A stretch of 56,565 bases of DNA from Acetobacter sp. (GTDB lineage: Bacteria > Pseudomonadota > Alphaproteobacteria > RF32 > CAG-239), in NCBI GenBank assembly GCA_023665325.1, contig JAMPED010000006.1, positions 49,382 through 105,946 of the forward strand, written 5' to 3'. Made by a program: the position numbers and the translations under genes. Positions 1-8,282 of the stretch are shown piece after piece. The notes under the pieces are model-generated. The model saw only the letters and a list, made by a program, of their open reading frames with translations. It had not been told where the DNA came from and did no database searches. Position 1 is the first letter of the stretch; every line of letters begins with the position of its first letter.

Positions 1-1298
1 TTTGTTGCTGTAATAGTATCAGCTTTAGCGGTTTCAGCAGCAAACAAATCTGTAATATCTAATACATCTTTAGCTTTAACACTGTCAGCAGCTAGAGTGT
101 TTAATGTGTTAGTTTTAATATCCTGTTTCACTGTTTTCGGAGTTGTGTTCAAAACAGAAATAGTGTCATTAGGAATGCTATCAGAAACAATTGCAGCAGA
201 AGTCTTAGCTGTATTTTCAAGCGTAACAGTCTTCGTAGCTTTTGGTTCAGTATCTTTCTGTGAACTATTGTTTCTCATAAATGGTGTACAAGATTGTGTT
301 AAGGATGAGAGTGCTACGAGAGACAGAGTAGCATAAGTTCCTACTTTTCTGAGAAATGCTTTTGCTCTACCCATAGATTTCTTTTCTTCAGCAGCTAATG
401 TTTGTACAGACGTAACCACTTTTTTCTTTGGATTAAATACATCACGTAATTTCGAAACTTTGTTTTTAAAGAAGCTATGGCTTCCAGACTTAACCGCCTG
501 AATAGTGTTGCTAAATGCTTTCTGCACAGCCTTGAGACGAATGCCAAAGAAAGTTTTTTTAACAGAGCGTTTCATCTCTTCAACAACACGTTCACGCTGC
601 AAGTCATTTGACGCCTGAGCAAAATCTGGAGTGTTAGCCAAAATGGCTGTAGAATCAACTCTTGCTTGATTGATTACAGATTCGCGTACTTCTTCAGAAG
701 TAATCTCAATTCCATCTTCACCAATTACAGGTGTGTTTGTCACCAACTCTCTGATTTCATCGTTATTAAATACTTCATCTTGAACAGTAGTATCATTGGA
801 AAGAGAGGTGATAGTTTCAATATTTTGAACAATATCTTCAGTAAAAACAGAGTGTTCCTTTGCAGATTTTTCAAGCTCTGTACAATACATTTTATATTCT
901 TGGACATATTTCAAAAATTCAGGATCTTCTTTTTTGAGCAGTTTCAAAGCACGGAAATAAGCATCTTTGTCAACACTTTTATCTCCACTGATAATATCGT
1001 ATGCATCAGATAAGGAGATCATATCTTTTAAACTTGTATGTTGTTCAGAACGAGCTAAATCTTTCAGGCTTTTTGCAAATTCAGCATCATCTTTTTGTAC
1101 CATACGCATTGCACGAGCATAGATAACCTTTGCCAACTCAGGAGAAGGAGCTGTAATATCTTTATAACCAGCAACAATCTCATAAGCGTCAGCAAGAGAT
1201 AAGCGATATTGTGACTGAGATAATTTCTTAACGTCAGCAAGCGAAAGTTTCGTTTCTCCTTTAGTCTTTCTAGAACTATTGTACGAATTGTTTTTCAC
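1..1298 (-). CDS. Partial repeat-containing protein of unknown function (C-terminus beyond the left edge)
   Basis: An uninterrupted frame runs from a GTG at 1298 to the left edge, about 432 codons, with AGGAG seven bases upstream of the GTG. I do not recognise the family. Residues about 19-75 and 85-150 look like two diverged copies of one helical repeat (LSLADAYEIVAG, then ISLSDAYDIISG, each followed by a run ending in KDDAEF or KEDPEF). A basic stretch follows, then one hydrophobic segment near residues 318-335 (ATLSLVALSSL) and a Thr/Ala/Asp-rich tail. The hydrophobic segment is far from the N-terminus, so it may be an internal membrane anchor rather than a signal peptide. Two tandem promoter matches lie upstream. 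The frame is convincing because it is long, has a good ribosome site and has no stops; function is unknown. Confidence 0.75.
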   Translation of the reverse strand, partial: MKNNSYNSSRKTKGETKLSLADVKKLSQSQYRLSLADAYEIVAGYKDITAPSPELAKVIYARAMRMVQKDDAEFAKSLKDLARSEQHTSLKDMISLSDAYDIISGDKSVDKDAYFRALKLLKKEDPEFLKYVQEYKMYCTELEKSAKEHSVFTEDIVQNIETITSLSNDTTVQDEVFNNDEIRELVTNTPVIGEDGIEITSEEVRESVINQARVDSTAILANTPDFAQASNDLQRERVVEEMKRSVKKTFFGIRLKAVQKAFSNTIQAVKSGSHSFFKNKVSKLRDVFNPKKKVVTSVQTLAAEEKKSMGRAKAFLRKVGTYATLSLVALSSLTQSCTPFMRNNSSQKDTEPKATKTVTLENTAKTSAAIVSDSIPNDTISVLNTTPKTVKQDIKTNTLNTLAADSVKAKDVLDITDLFAAETAKADTITAT

Positions 1299-1342
1299 TG
1301 GTTTTCTCCTAAAACACGTTATAAGTACCTAAATTTAAAGAC

Positions 1343-1371
1343 ATTATACAATATGTAATCAATAATTTCAA
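1343..1371 (-). promoter_or_regulatory. Proximal sigma70-type promoter for the partial left-edge gene
   Basis: On the minus strand TTGAAA (1366-1371), a 17-base spacer and TATAAT (1343-1348) form a near-consensus promoter about 45 bases upstream of the GTG start. Confidence 0.7.
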
Positions 1372-1386
1372 TAGGAAATTTTGTCG

Positions 1387-1415
1387 ATTTTAAATATTTT
1401 TTAAAATATTGTCAA
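1387..1415 (-). promoter_or_regulatory. Distal sigma70-type promoter for the partial left-edge gene
   Basis: On the minus strand TTGACA (1410-1415), a 17-base spacer and TAAAAT (1387-1392) lie just upstream of the proximal promoter, giving a tandem arrangement. Confidence 0.5.
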
Positions 1416-1440
1416 AAATGGTGCGAAATATAAAAATAAG

Positions 1441-1469
1441 TTGCGGAATTTAACTCTTTATAGTATAGA
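1441..1469 (+). promoter_or_regulatory. Candidate queA promoter
   Basis: TTGCGG (1441-1446), 17 bases, then TATAGA (1464-1469), about 30 bases before the queA start codon. The two boxes match the sigma70 consensus at four and five positions. Confidence 0.5.
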
Positions 1470-1499
1470 AAATACAAATTTAGAAACAAAGAGGACATA

Positions 1500-2582
1500 A
1501 TGCGCGTAGATTTATTTGATTTTGAACTAGATAAAGATTTGATAGCGAAGGAACCTGCGACTCCGCGAGATTCTTCGAAACTTCTTGATTTAACAAAAGA
1601 AAATACGATTTCTGATCGTCATTTTTATGATTTGCCAGAGATATTACAAAAGGGAGATGTACTTGTTTTTAATAATACAAAAGTTATTCCTGCGCGTTTA
1701 TATGGAAAAAGAGGAGAAGCAGAGGTTGAGGTTACCTTATATCATCCTGAAAATGGATTGGTCTGGTGGGCTTTTGTTAAAAATTCAAAGCGATTGCATC
1801 CAAATGATATTATAACGTTTTATACATCGGAAATTTCAATAGAGGAGTCATCATTTAAAGCAAAAGTAGTAGAAAAACACGGTGAAGATGGTGTCTTACT
1901 CGAATTTCTCTGTTCAGCAAATGATTTAGCGAAATTATTGGAAATTTACGGTTTAATGCCTCTACCACCATATATAAAAAGAGAAAAACCAGCTGTGGGA
2001 ATATGGAATAAATATAATGATAAAGAGAATTATCAAACAGTTTATGCTAAATATGAAGGTGCTGTAGCAGCGCCCACAGCTGGTTTGCACTTTACAGAAA
2101 ATGTGCTGCAGAAATTGGAAGAAAAAGGTGTAACCAAGGTGTTTTTAACATTACACGTTGGAGCAGGGACATTTCTACCAGTCAAAACCGATGATACAAA
2201 AGATCATAAAATGCACGCAGAATATGGTGTAATAACTCAGCAAGCTTGCGATATTATCAATCAGGCAAAAAAAGAGGGGCGGCGAGTTATAGCTGTTGGC
2301 ACAACTTCCGTTCGTTTACTGGAAAGTGCAGCAGATGAAGATGGAATACTGCATCCTTTTAATGGTGAAACCGCCATTTTTATTACACCAGGATATAAAT
2401 TTAAGGTGATTGATTATATTATTACCAATTTTCATCTGCCTAAATCTACGTTATTTATGCTAATTTGCGCAATAGCTGGTACAGAACGGATGAAAAAGGC
2501 ATATACACACGCTATCAATCAAAGATATCGTTTTTATTCGTATGGTGATAGTTCAATTTTAAAATGTGTAAATAAAATTTAA
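1500..2582 (+). CDS. queA: S-adenosylmethionine:tRNA ribosyltransferase-isomerase QueA
   Basis: Transfers the ribosyl part of S-adenosylmethionine to preQ1 in tRNA to make epoxyqueuosine, in the cytoplasm. The 360-residue length suits the family. Hallmarks visible: the N-terminal DFELDKDLIAKEPA start, GLMPLPPYIKRE, the AAPTAGLHFT core, HVGAGTFLPV, and the C-terminal RFYSYGDSS block near residue 345. The start is supported by GAGG a few bases upstream. It stands first in a plus-strand pair with the membrane protein at 2631, separated by 48 bases. No other queuosine gene is in the window. Confidence 0.96.
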   Translation: MRVDLFDFELDKDLIAKEPATPRDSSKLLDLTKENTISDRHFYDLPEILQKGDVLVFNNTKVIPARLYGKRGEAEVEVTLYHPENGLVWWAFVKNSKRLHPNDIITFYTSEISIEESSFKAKVVEKHGEDGVLLEFLCSANDLAKLLEIYGLMPLPPYIKREKPAVGIWNKYNDKENYQTVYAKYEGAVAAPTAGLHFTENVLQKLEEKGVTKVFLTLHVGAGTFLPVKTDDTKDHKMHAEYGVITQQACDIINQAKKEGRRVIAVGTTSVRLLESAADEDGILHPFNGETAIFITPGYKFKVIDYIITNFHLPKSTLFMLICAIAGTERMKKAYTHAINQRYRFYSYGDSSILKCVNKI

Positions 2583-2630
2583 CCTTTGCGCGCTATAATG
2601 CATAAATAATGCAAATTTGCGGAGCGTATA

Positions 2631-3806
2631 GTGTTAAAATTAGGGTTTGAACCGGAGAAAATATTTTTATTTTGTAAAAAAACTCTCTTGCCAGAATTAT
2701 TGACTGGTGGCTTTTTTATATACTTTTTTACAATATCTGAATTTTCAGAAAGCTCATACAATAATATTCATACATTTTTTATTACAGCGACACTCTCCGC
2801 ATTATTGATAGCAATATATTTTCGTATTATGAGTGTAATTACCGCTGTATCAGTAATTTATATAAGCTATATTGTTATTAGCGCGCAGCGTTATTTATAT
2901 GGCGAAGATTATGTTTTTTCGGCAGGATATAATATATGGAGTATGCTTATTTTTCCTAATTTGTTAATGTCATATTTTTTATTTAATCGAAAAAACACCA
3001 GTAAACATTGGAGCTGGTTCTTTGTTTTTTTATTTGCGGAAACAGCCATAATTGAAAAATTACAAAATCCTAATCTAAATGCCGATTCGTATTATTTTTA
3101 TAAACATATTGGAATGTTGAACTATCCTGCATTATACTTGGCTATTATTTCATTGTTTATTTTCTTTTCCTATTACATAAAAAGAGGGAAAATACTTGGA
3201 ACAGCTGCTTTTTTCTCAACTTTAATGGTTTTTATGGGAATATTATGGTCTGATAATTTATTCGCATTTAACTTATTTTTATTTGCCGCAGTAGCTGTAG
3301 AACTTGTTACAATGCTATGCTACCTTCATTATGTACGTTTTAAAGATGAAGAATTAGATATTGCTGGTTTGAGGGCTTATGCCTATGAGGCGGAGCGTAA
3401 ATATCCGTTAAAATACAGCATATCCTTAATGTATGTCGATGACTATGAACGATTATTAAAACGTTTTGGATATCGAAAAACTATTCTTTTAAAAAAAATG
3501 TTTATCAATAGAATAAAAAAAGTTAACCCTGAAGTGCAAATTTATAACTATAAAGATGATGCATTAGTACTTGCATTTCTAAATTTTAATGCTCCAGAAA
3601 GCTTTGAAAAAGCAGAAGATATTAGACGGTCGCTAGTGAAATCTATTTTTGTATTTAATGAAAATAATCATTTACAACTAAGTGTTTCTCAGTGCGTTAG
3701 TGAGAAAAAAAGAAGCGACATAGATGCTCTTGCTGTATTAGAAAGAGCAGAAGAAAACTTGCAGAAAGCGTGCAAATTTACACGTAATATTACAATCAAA
3801 GCTTAA
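2631..3806 (+). CDS. Membrane protein with C-terminal degenerate GGDEF-like domain
   Basis: The first ~245 residues are hydrophobic with about seven to eight predicted membrane segments. The C-terminal ~140 residues resemble the GGDEF fold: a YVDDYERLLKRFGYR segment matches the region where diguanylate cyclases have their D-x-F-K-x-x-N-D part, and NYKDDALVLAF sits where RYGGDEFxxL would be. The GG and E of the signature are missing, so catalysis is unlikely; it may bind a nucleotide or act as a sensor scaffold. GTG start at 2631 with GGAG seven bases upstream. The 3' end overlaps the convergent lgt stop by four bases. Assignment to the GGDEF superfamily is inference from pattern only. Confidence 0.6.
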   Translation: MLKLGFEPEKIFLFCKKTLLPELLTGGFFIYFFTISEFSESSYNNIHTFFITATLSALLIAIYFRIMSVITAVSVIYISYIVISAQRYLYGEDYVFSAGYNIWSMLIFPNLLMSYFLFNRKNTSKHWSWFFVFLFAETAIIEKLQNPNLNADSYYFYKHIGMLNYPALYLAIISLFIFFSYYIKRGKILGTAAFFSTLMVFMGILWSDNLFAFNLFLFAAVAVELVTMLCYLHYVRFKDEELDIAGLRAYAYEAERKYPLKYSISLMYVDDYERLLKRFGYRKTILLKKMFINRIKKVNPEVQIYNYKDDALVLAFLNFNAPESFEKAEDIRRSLVKSIFVFNENNHLQLSVSQCVSEKKRSDIDALAVLERAEENLQKACKFTRNITIKA

Positions 3807-4597
3807 ATATTAGCTCTGTTTAAGCTACGATGCAAAATGTAAAAACCTAACACTAAAAATGGTAAAGAGAGAATTTGTCCCATTGTAATATTTCCATAAA
3901 TAAAACCGAGTTGCCGATCTGGTTCACGGAAAAATTCCATTGAAATTCTTGATAAACCATATATAATTAAAAACATCGCAGAAATAATACCTGTATGTTT
4001 ACGAATAAATTCTTTACGCCATAGCAAATTTAAAATAACAAACATCAAAACACCTTCAGTCATTGCCTCATAAAGTTGGGAAGGGTGTCGTGGTAGATAT
4101 CCACCATCCGGAAATTTTACAGCCCAAGGTACTGTTGTAACTCGCCCCCAAAGCTCACCATTAACAAAGTTTGCCAGCCTGCCTAAAAAAATTCCGATTG
4201 GAACATATAAAGCAACTAAATCCGTAATTTGCAAATATGGAAAATGATATTTGCGAGCAAAACAATATAAAGCTATAATAACACCAGCAATGCCACCGTG
4301 AAAAGACATCCCTCCGTGCCAAACCGCTAATATTTCAGCCGGATTATGCCAAAAATAACCATCACCATAGCAAAGAACATATCCCAGTCGACCGCCTAAT
4401 ATAATGCCGAGAGTAGTATAAAAGACAAGGTCATCTAATTGTTCAGAAGAAATATTTATATTATATTTTTTTATATTGCGTTTGATTAAACCCCACGCAG
4501 TAATAATCCCTACTAAATATGCCATAGCATACCAGCGCAATGAAAATGAACCAATTGAGAAGATTACAGGTGAAATATCCGGAAAATCAAAATACAT
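3803..4597 (-). CDS. lgt: Prolipoprotein diacylglyceryl transferase Lgt
   Basis: Attaches diacylglycerol from phosphatidylglycerol to the lipobox cysteine of prolipoproteins in the inner membrane. The 264-residue product shows the Lgt pattern: seven membrane segments, HGGMSFHGG in the middle, the signature GRLANFVNGELWGR, and HPSQLYEA. I placed the start at the ATG at 4597 (protein MYFDFPDIS) because GGAG lies seven bases upstream; a longer frame reaches 4624 but has no ribosome site. The lipobox proteins at 5900 and 51027 are likely substrates. It converges with the membrane protein ending at 3806. Confidence 0.96.
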   Translation of the reverse strand: MYFDFPDISPVIFSIGSFSLRWYAMAYLVGIITAWGLIKRNIKKYNINISSEQLDDLVFYTTLGIILGGRLGYVLCYGDGYFWHNPAEILAVWHGGMSFHGGIAGVIIALYCFARKYHFPYLQITDLVALYVPIGIFLGRLANFVNGELWGRVTTVPWAVKFPDGGYLPRHPSQLYEAMTEGVLMFVILNLLWRKEFIRKHTGIISAMFLIIYGLSRISMEFFREPDRQLGFIYGNITMGQILSLPFLVLGFYILHRSLNRANI

Positions 4598-4844
4598 ATA
4601 ATTTCTCCACAAAAGTTGCTGCATAAAACAGCTTAAATTTATCTTAACAAAAAAATATAATCCACATAAAAAATATGATTTTTTATTTTATTTTTTTAAG
4701 GTGTTGATTTTGCATTGTTTTGAAAAATGAGGATAGTTACTTTTTTCTTAAATAAGTGGAAAACTACACAATGTGATTGTGTAAAAAAGTCAACTGTTGC
4801 AAAAATAAAACGAAAGAAATTTTGGCTCAAAAGGTGAAGCGATA

Positions 4845-5327
4845 ATGAATGTAGCAATAGAACAGGATATGTATAATCCCATAGATACCATCGAAAATAT
4901 TTTTGCCCGTGATAACATCTCGTTTGATCGTCGCAAAGATAACGAATTGGTTGCAGAGGTTCTTGGTAAGTGGGATAATATGCTAGTCTTTTTTGCTTAT
5001 GAAGAGCACCTACGTTGCCTTCACATTTCTTGTCTTTTAAATATAGAAACATCAACTGTAGATCGTGGTAAAATGTTTGAGTTGCTGGCGCTGCTTAATG
5101 AAAATTTATGGTTGGGGCATTTTTCTTATTGGAGCGAGCAAAAAATGCCAATCTTCAAGCATTCTATTATTCTTCAGGATACAGAAGAGTTATTTACTTC
5201 TAAAATCAGCAAAATTATAGAATTGTCCATTATGGAATGCGAACGTGTATATCCAATTTTTAATGCAGTAATGCGTCAAAATGTGGCACCAATGCAAGCA
5301 TTATACGCTGAAGCAATGGTAATGTAA
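4845..5327 (+). CDS. YbjN-domain protein
   Basis: A 160-residue soluble protein without signal peptide. The pattern (an initial DTIENIFARDNISF segment, alternating strands with WDNMLVFFAYEE, a middle LLALLNENLWLGHFSYW helix, and a long C-terminal helix containing ECERVYPIF) fits the YbjN family, related to type III secretion chaperones in fold but of no settled function. Start ATG at 4845 with AGGTGA upstream. It is divergent from lgt across a 247-base AT-rich gap and ends one base before the convergent DUF1294 gene. Confidence 0.75.
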   Translation: MNVAIEQDMYNPIDTIENIFARDNISFDRRKDNELVAEVLGKWDNMLVFFAYEEHLRCLHISCLLNIETSTVDRGKMFELLALLNENLWLGHFSYWSEQKMPIFKHSIILQDTEELFTSKISKIIELSIMECERVYPIFNAVMRQNVAPMQALYAEAMVM

Positions 5328-5771
5328 TTATTTCCAAAGACCCAAAGATTTTAAGATGAAATAAATAAGACCAAGTTGAATAAAAGTTGCAGCCCAAAAA
5401 GTAGCAAGATATGCTTTCTTTTTATTTTTGTGGTGAAAAATCTTTTGTCCGGCGAGAGCGCCAACTGTTCCACCTAACAGTTCCAATGTGTGTAATTGTA
5501 TCTCGGGAATACGCCAGTCGCCTTGTTTAGCCGCCCGTTTATCCTTGCCATATGCTAAAAAAGTGAAAAAGTTGATAATCGGAAAATGAAACAAAAGAAA
5601 TAACATAAAAGAAGTTCTGCCAAACAAATATACCTTCCAGCCCAAATAATTTTCACAGTAAAAAGCTGCAGTTATCATTGTTGCAGCGTAAAAAATAAAG
5701 AAAGTATTTTTTTGTACCCCCTTGAATAAAAACAAAAAAGCAAATATAAGTGTGGTAAATGTGATAATCAT
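5328..5771 (-). CDS. DUF1294-family small membrane protein
   Basis: 147 residues with about four membrane segments. The DUF1294 core is visible as AYGKDKRAAKQGDWRIPE, then LLGGTVGALAGQKIFHHK. Its biochemical role is unknown. GGAGG lies five bases upstream of the ATG. It ends immediately next to the stop of the YbjN-like gene, so the two transcripts converge with no intergenic spacer. Confidence 0.85.
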   Translation of the reverse strand: MIITFTTLIFAFLFLFKGVQKNTFFIFYAATMITAAFYCENYLGWKVYLFGRTSFMLFLLFHFPIINFFTFLAYGKDKRAAKQGDWRIPEIQLHTLELLGGTVGALAGQKIFHHKNKKKAYLATFWAATFIQLGLIYFILKSLGLWK

Positions 5772-5899
5772 AAAGCCTCCGTTGATGCTTATCGGCTATC
5801 ATAAAAAAAATAAAATGTAAATCAGAAACTTAATAAAATTTTAATTGCTTTGCTCTAAAAGTATAATAAACAATAAATAATTTAGTTAGGAGAAGCCCT

Positions 5900-6841
5900 A
5901 TGAAAAAAGTTTTAAGTGTTGTAGCCTGCGGTTTATTGGCAGCGTGTGCGTGCGATGAAAATCAGTGGGAAGAAGTTGATGTTGTGACCATTGACGAAAC
6001 TGTGTACGCTGAACCAGCCCCAGTTGTGGAAATGGAACCGATTGCTGTTGCAGCTCCTGTTGTTGTAAAACAAGAACCTGTATATATTCCAGCACCGACA
6101 CCGGTTTATGATTGCCCGTGTGCTGAAGTTCAGCCAATGCCTTGTTACCAGATGCCTTGTGTGCAATCTTGTGGTTGCCAGCCAATGCCAGCTCCAAAAC
6201 CAAAAGTAACAACAACTAAAAAAATTATAACGACCACAACAACATTAGAAGAACCTTGCGGTAAACCAGTGTGCGAACCAGTTGTAACAACGCACGAAGA
6301 AATTCTTCCTGCAGAGGTAAGTTATCAAGAATATAACCAAGCTCCAGCTGCAGCCACACAAGCTCAAGCTGAAGATTTGGTTGAGGTAACAGTAGAAAGA
6401 AATCCTTATCGTTCTGATGTCGTTGGAATGCGCTCATCTTCTTCAAAAGTAGATGCCGCAGCTGCTGCAAAATATAAACCTGAGGCATATGACGTTGTGG
6501 CAACTCGTGCAACAAATCGTATGTTACAAGATACCTCGGCAATCTATGATAACGGAACAACAAAAACAGTATATCTGAAAGATACACGTTTGTTGAGTTC
6601 GGATTTACCGTACGGTAGTCATCGTTTAAGAGGATTAACTAAGGAAATTATAGATGGTTCAAGAACTTATGATGTTGTAAATAATGCAAACGCAGCCGAC
6701 TTTGTTCTTGAAACATCAGCAGATTGGTATGTCGCTCCTAATAACCCAATGCCAGCTTTACAATACAAATTAACAATGTTGGATAAAAATGGTCAAAAGG
6801 TTAATGAGTGGGTAGAAATTATCAGACAGGTTCAGGATTAA
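5900..6841 (+). CDS. Predicted lipoprotein with proline/cysteine-rich middle
   Basis: The N-terminus MKKVLSVVACGLLAAC is a lipoprotein signal with lipobox LAAC, Cys16 being the predicted lipidated residue. Residues 20-110 are rich in Pro, Val, Glu and paired cysteines (PCPCAEV, CQPMPAP), then Thr-rich. The C-terminal ~110 residues look like a compact alpha/beta domain (NRMLQDTSAIYDNGTTKTVYL to NEWVEIIRQVQD) somewhat like outer-membrane accessory lipoproteins of the LpoB/FlgO type, which is only a guess. AGGAG precedes the ATG; a TATAAT box is at 5862-5867. The next gene starts seven bases after the stop, so the two are probably co-transcribed partners. Confidence 0.8.
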   Translation: MKKVLSVVACGLLAACACDENQWEEVDVVTIDETVYAEPAPVVEMEPIAVAAPVVVKQEPVYIPAPTPVYDCPCAEVQPMPCYQMPCVQSCGCQPMPAPKPKVTTTKKIITTTTTLEEPCGKPVCEPVVTTHEEILPAEVSYQEYNQAPAAATQAQAEDLVEVTVERNPYRSDVVGMRSSSSKVDAAAAAKYKPEAYDVVATRATNRMLQDTSAIYDNGTTKTVYLKDTRLLSSDLPYGSHRLRGLTKEIIDGSRTYDVVNNANAADFVLETSADWYVAPNNPMPALQYKLTMLDKNGQKVNEWVEIIRQVQD

Positions 6842-6848
6842 CCTGTAT

Positions 6849-7703
6849 ATGGTAAGAAAAGTAATAAAACTGTCTGTCTTTGTTGGGTTAATGAGTTTGA
6901 TTAGCGCAACCAAAGCAGACAGTTTTTTATTACCAGTTAAAGCAAATGTATGTACACCAATATCTGCGGAAAAAGCTCGCTCAGATATTCGCTACCAAAC
7001 CTATGACAAAGCAGCCTATGTGGCAGTTAAATCATCCTCATATATGCAAAAAAAAGCAAATGAACTAGATGATCACCTTTATGGACTTTTAGCATATCGA
7101 CTTGCTGATAAAGTACTTAATGATGTATCAGTTGTTACTATACGTGATGATGACGAAAAAATATGTTTGGAACTTTCTGGTTATCTGGATACGAAAAAGG
7201 CTGATGAAATTTTAAAAGAGAACAAAATTTCTGGAAATACTCCTCAAAACGTTAAAAAAATAGCTCAAGAGGTAAATACAATACTACCTAAATCAATATA
7301 TGAAACAGATGAAACAATTCCTCTGATATATATAAAAGATATCGAATTTTATAATAATACATCAACCTCTGCTTACACCAGGAAAATAGCTCAAAAGCTA
7401 TCTTTCGAACCGCGTGTATTGGTGACAGAAAATAAAGAGTTAGCTGATTATTTTATTGTACCCAAGTTACTACAGTCCAAAATTGAAAAAATAGATAGTA
7501 CCCACAGCCGATTTAGTATGTCTGTAGAGGTCGAATTACAAAAAATTAACGGTATTGTTGTTGGTAGTGAACAGCAAAACCGCTATATTATCATATCTGA
7601 AGAGCAAGATAGTCAAGAAATTGCTCAGAAACTAATCATTAAGCTTCTGGATAGAGCTCTAGAGGCAATGACGGGAAAACTAAATTCACTCTTAAAGTAT
7701 TAG
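6849..7703 (+). CDS. Exported protein of unknown function, partner of the upstream lipoprotein
   Basis: 284 residues beginning with a Sec signal peptide (MVRKVIKLSVFVGLMSLISA, cleavage likely after ATKA). The C-terminal half (EPRVLVTENKELADYFIVPKLL to QEIAQKLIIKLLDRALEAM) recalls the C-terminal domain of the preceding lipoprotein (NAADFVLETSADW), suggesting the two are related envelope proteins. The family is not recognised. The ribosome site is weak, consistent with coupling to the gene ending seven bases upstream. The stop lies directly against the convergent dtd stop. Confidence 0.75.
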   Translation: MVRKVIKLSVFVGLMSLISATKADSFLLPVKANVCTPISAEKARSDIRYQTYDKAAYVAVKSSSYMQKKANELDDHLYGLLAYRLADKVLNDVSVVTIRDDDEKICLELSGYLDTKKADEILKENKISGNTPQNVKKIAQEVNTILPKSIYETDETIPLIYIKDIEFYNNTSTSAYTRKIAQKLSFEPRVLVTENKELADYFIVPKLLQSKIEKIDSTHSRFSMSVEVELQKINGIVVGSEQQNRYIIISEEQDSQEIAQKLIIKLLDRALEAMTGKLNSLLKY

Positions 7704-8141
7704 CTACCGACTAAGCCAAAAAGTAGCTGGACCATCGTTAATAAGTCGAACTTTCATCTCAGCCTGAAAAATACCATTTTGTGGTGGAAATCCTTTGTTT
7801 TTTAATTGCATATTAAAATATTCATACATTTGTTGAGCTTTATATGGCTCTTCTGCATTAGAAAATCCTGGACGATTACCGTGCGATGTATCTGCCGCCA
7901 ATGTAAATTGTGAGATTACTAATAAGCTACCTTTAATATCAGTAATGGATAAATTCATTTTTCCATTTTCATCTTCAAAAATACGAAGATTAAGTAATTT
8001 TTGCACTAAATAATCAGCTTGAGCACAAGTATCTCCTTTTTCGACACCAAGAAAAACTAAAAGCCCTTTTTCTATCTGACCAGTGATAGACTGATTAACT
8101 TCTACACTAGCTTCTAAAACACGTTGTACTAAAAGTTTCAT
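7704..8141 (-). CDS. dtd: D-aminoacyl-tRNA deacylase
   Basis: Removes D-amino acids (and glycine from tRNA-Ala) mischarged on tRNA. The 145-residue length is typical. The N-terminus MKLLVQRVLEASVEV, GLLVFLGVEKGD, the catalytic SQFTLAAD block, the NRPGF segment and the C-terminal LINDGPATFWL are all family hallmarks. Start ATG with GAGG-like sequence upstream. It converges with the exported protein ending at 7703 with no gap. Confidence 0.95.
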   Translation of the reverse strand: MKLLVQRVLEASVEVNQSITGQIEKGLLVFLGVEKGDTCAQADYLVQKLLNLRIFEDENGKMNLSITDIKGSLLVISQFTLAADTSHGNRPGFSNAEEPYKAQQMYEYFNMQLKNKGFPPQNGIFQAEMKVRLINDGPATFWLSR

Positions 8142-8282
8142 TTTGACCTCATACTGATTATAACAAATAAAAATATTAACCGCTCAAAGCAAAACCGTCA
8201 AGATGTAAATGAATTAAGCAAATATTTAAGATATTAAGATTATCATAAGGTATCAAAGTAAAAATTTTCAAGGAATACCATA

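Noticed and set aside
97..1013. Plus-strand frames near the left edge
   Set aside because: They lie antisense to the better-supported minus-strand gene and have no ribosome sites or protein features.
4696..5055. 119-residue minus-strand frame opposite the YbjN-like gene
   Set aside because: It overlaps a well-supported gene, has no ribosome site and has no protein features.
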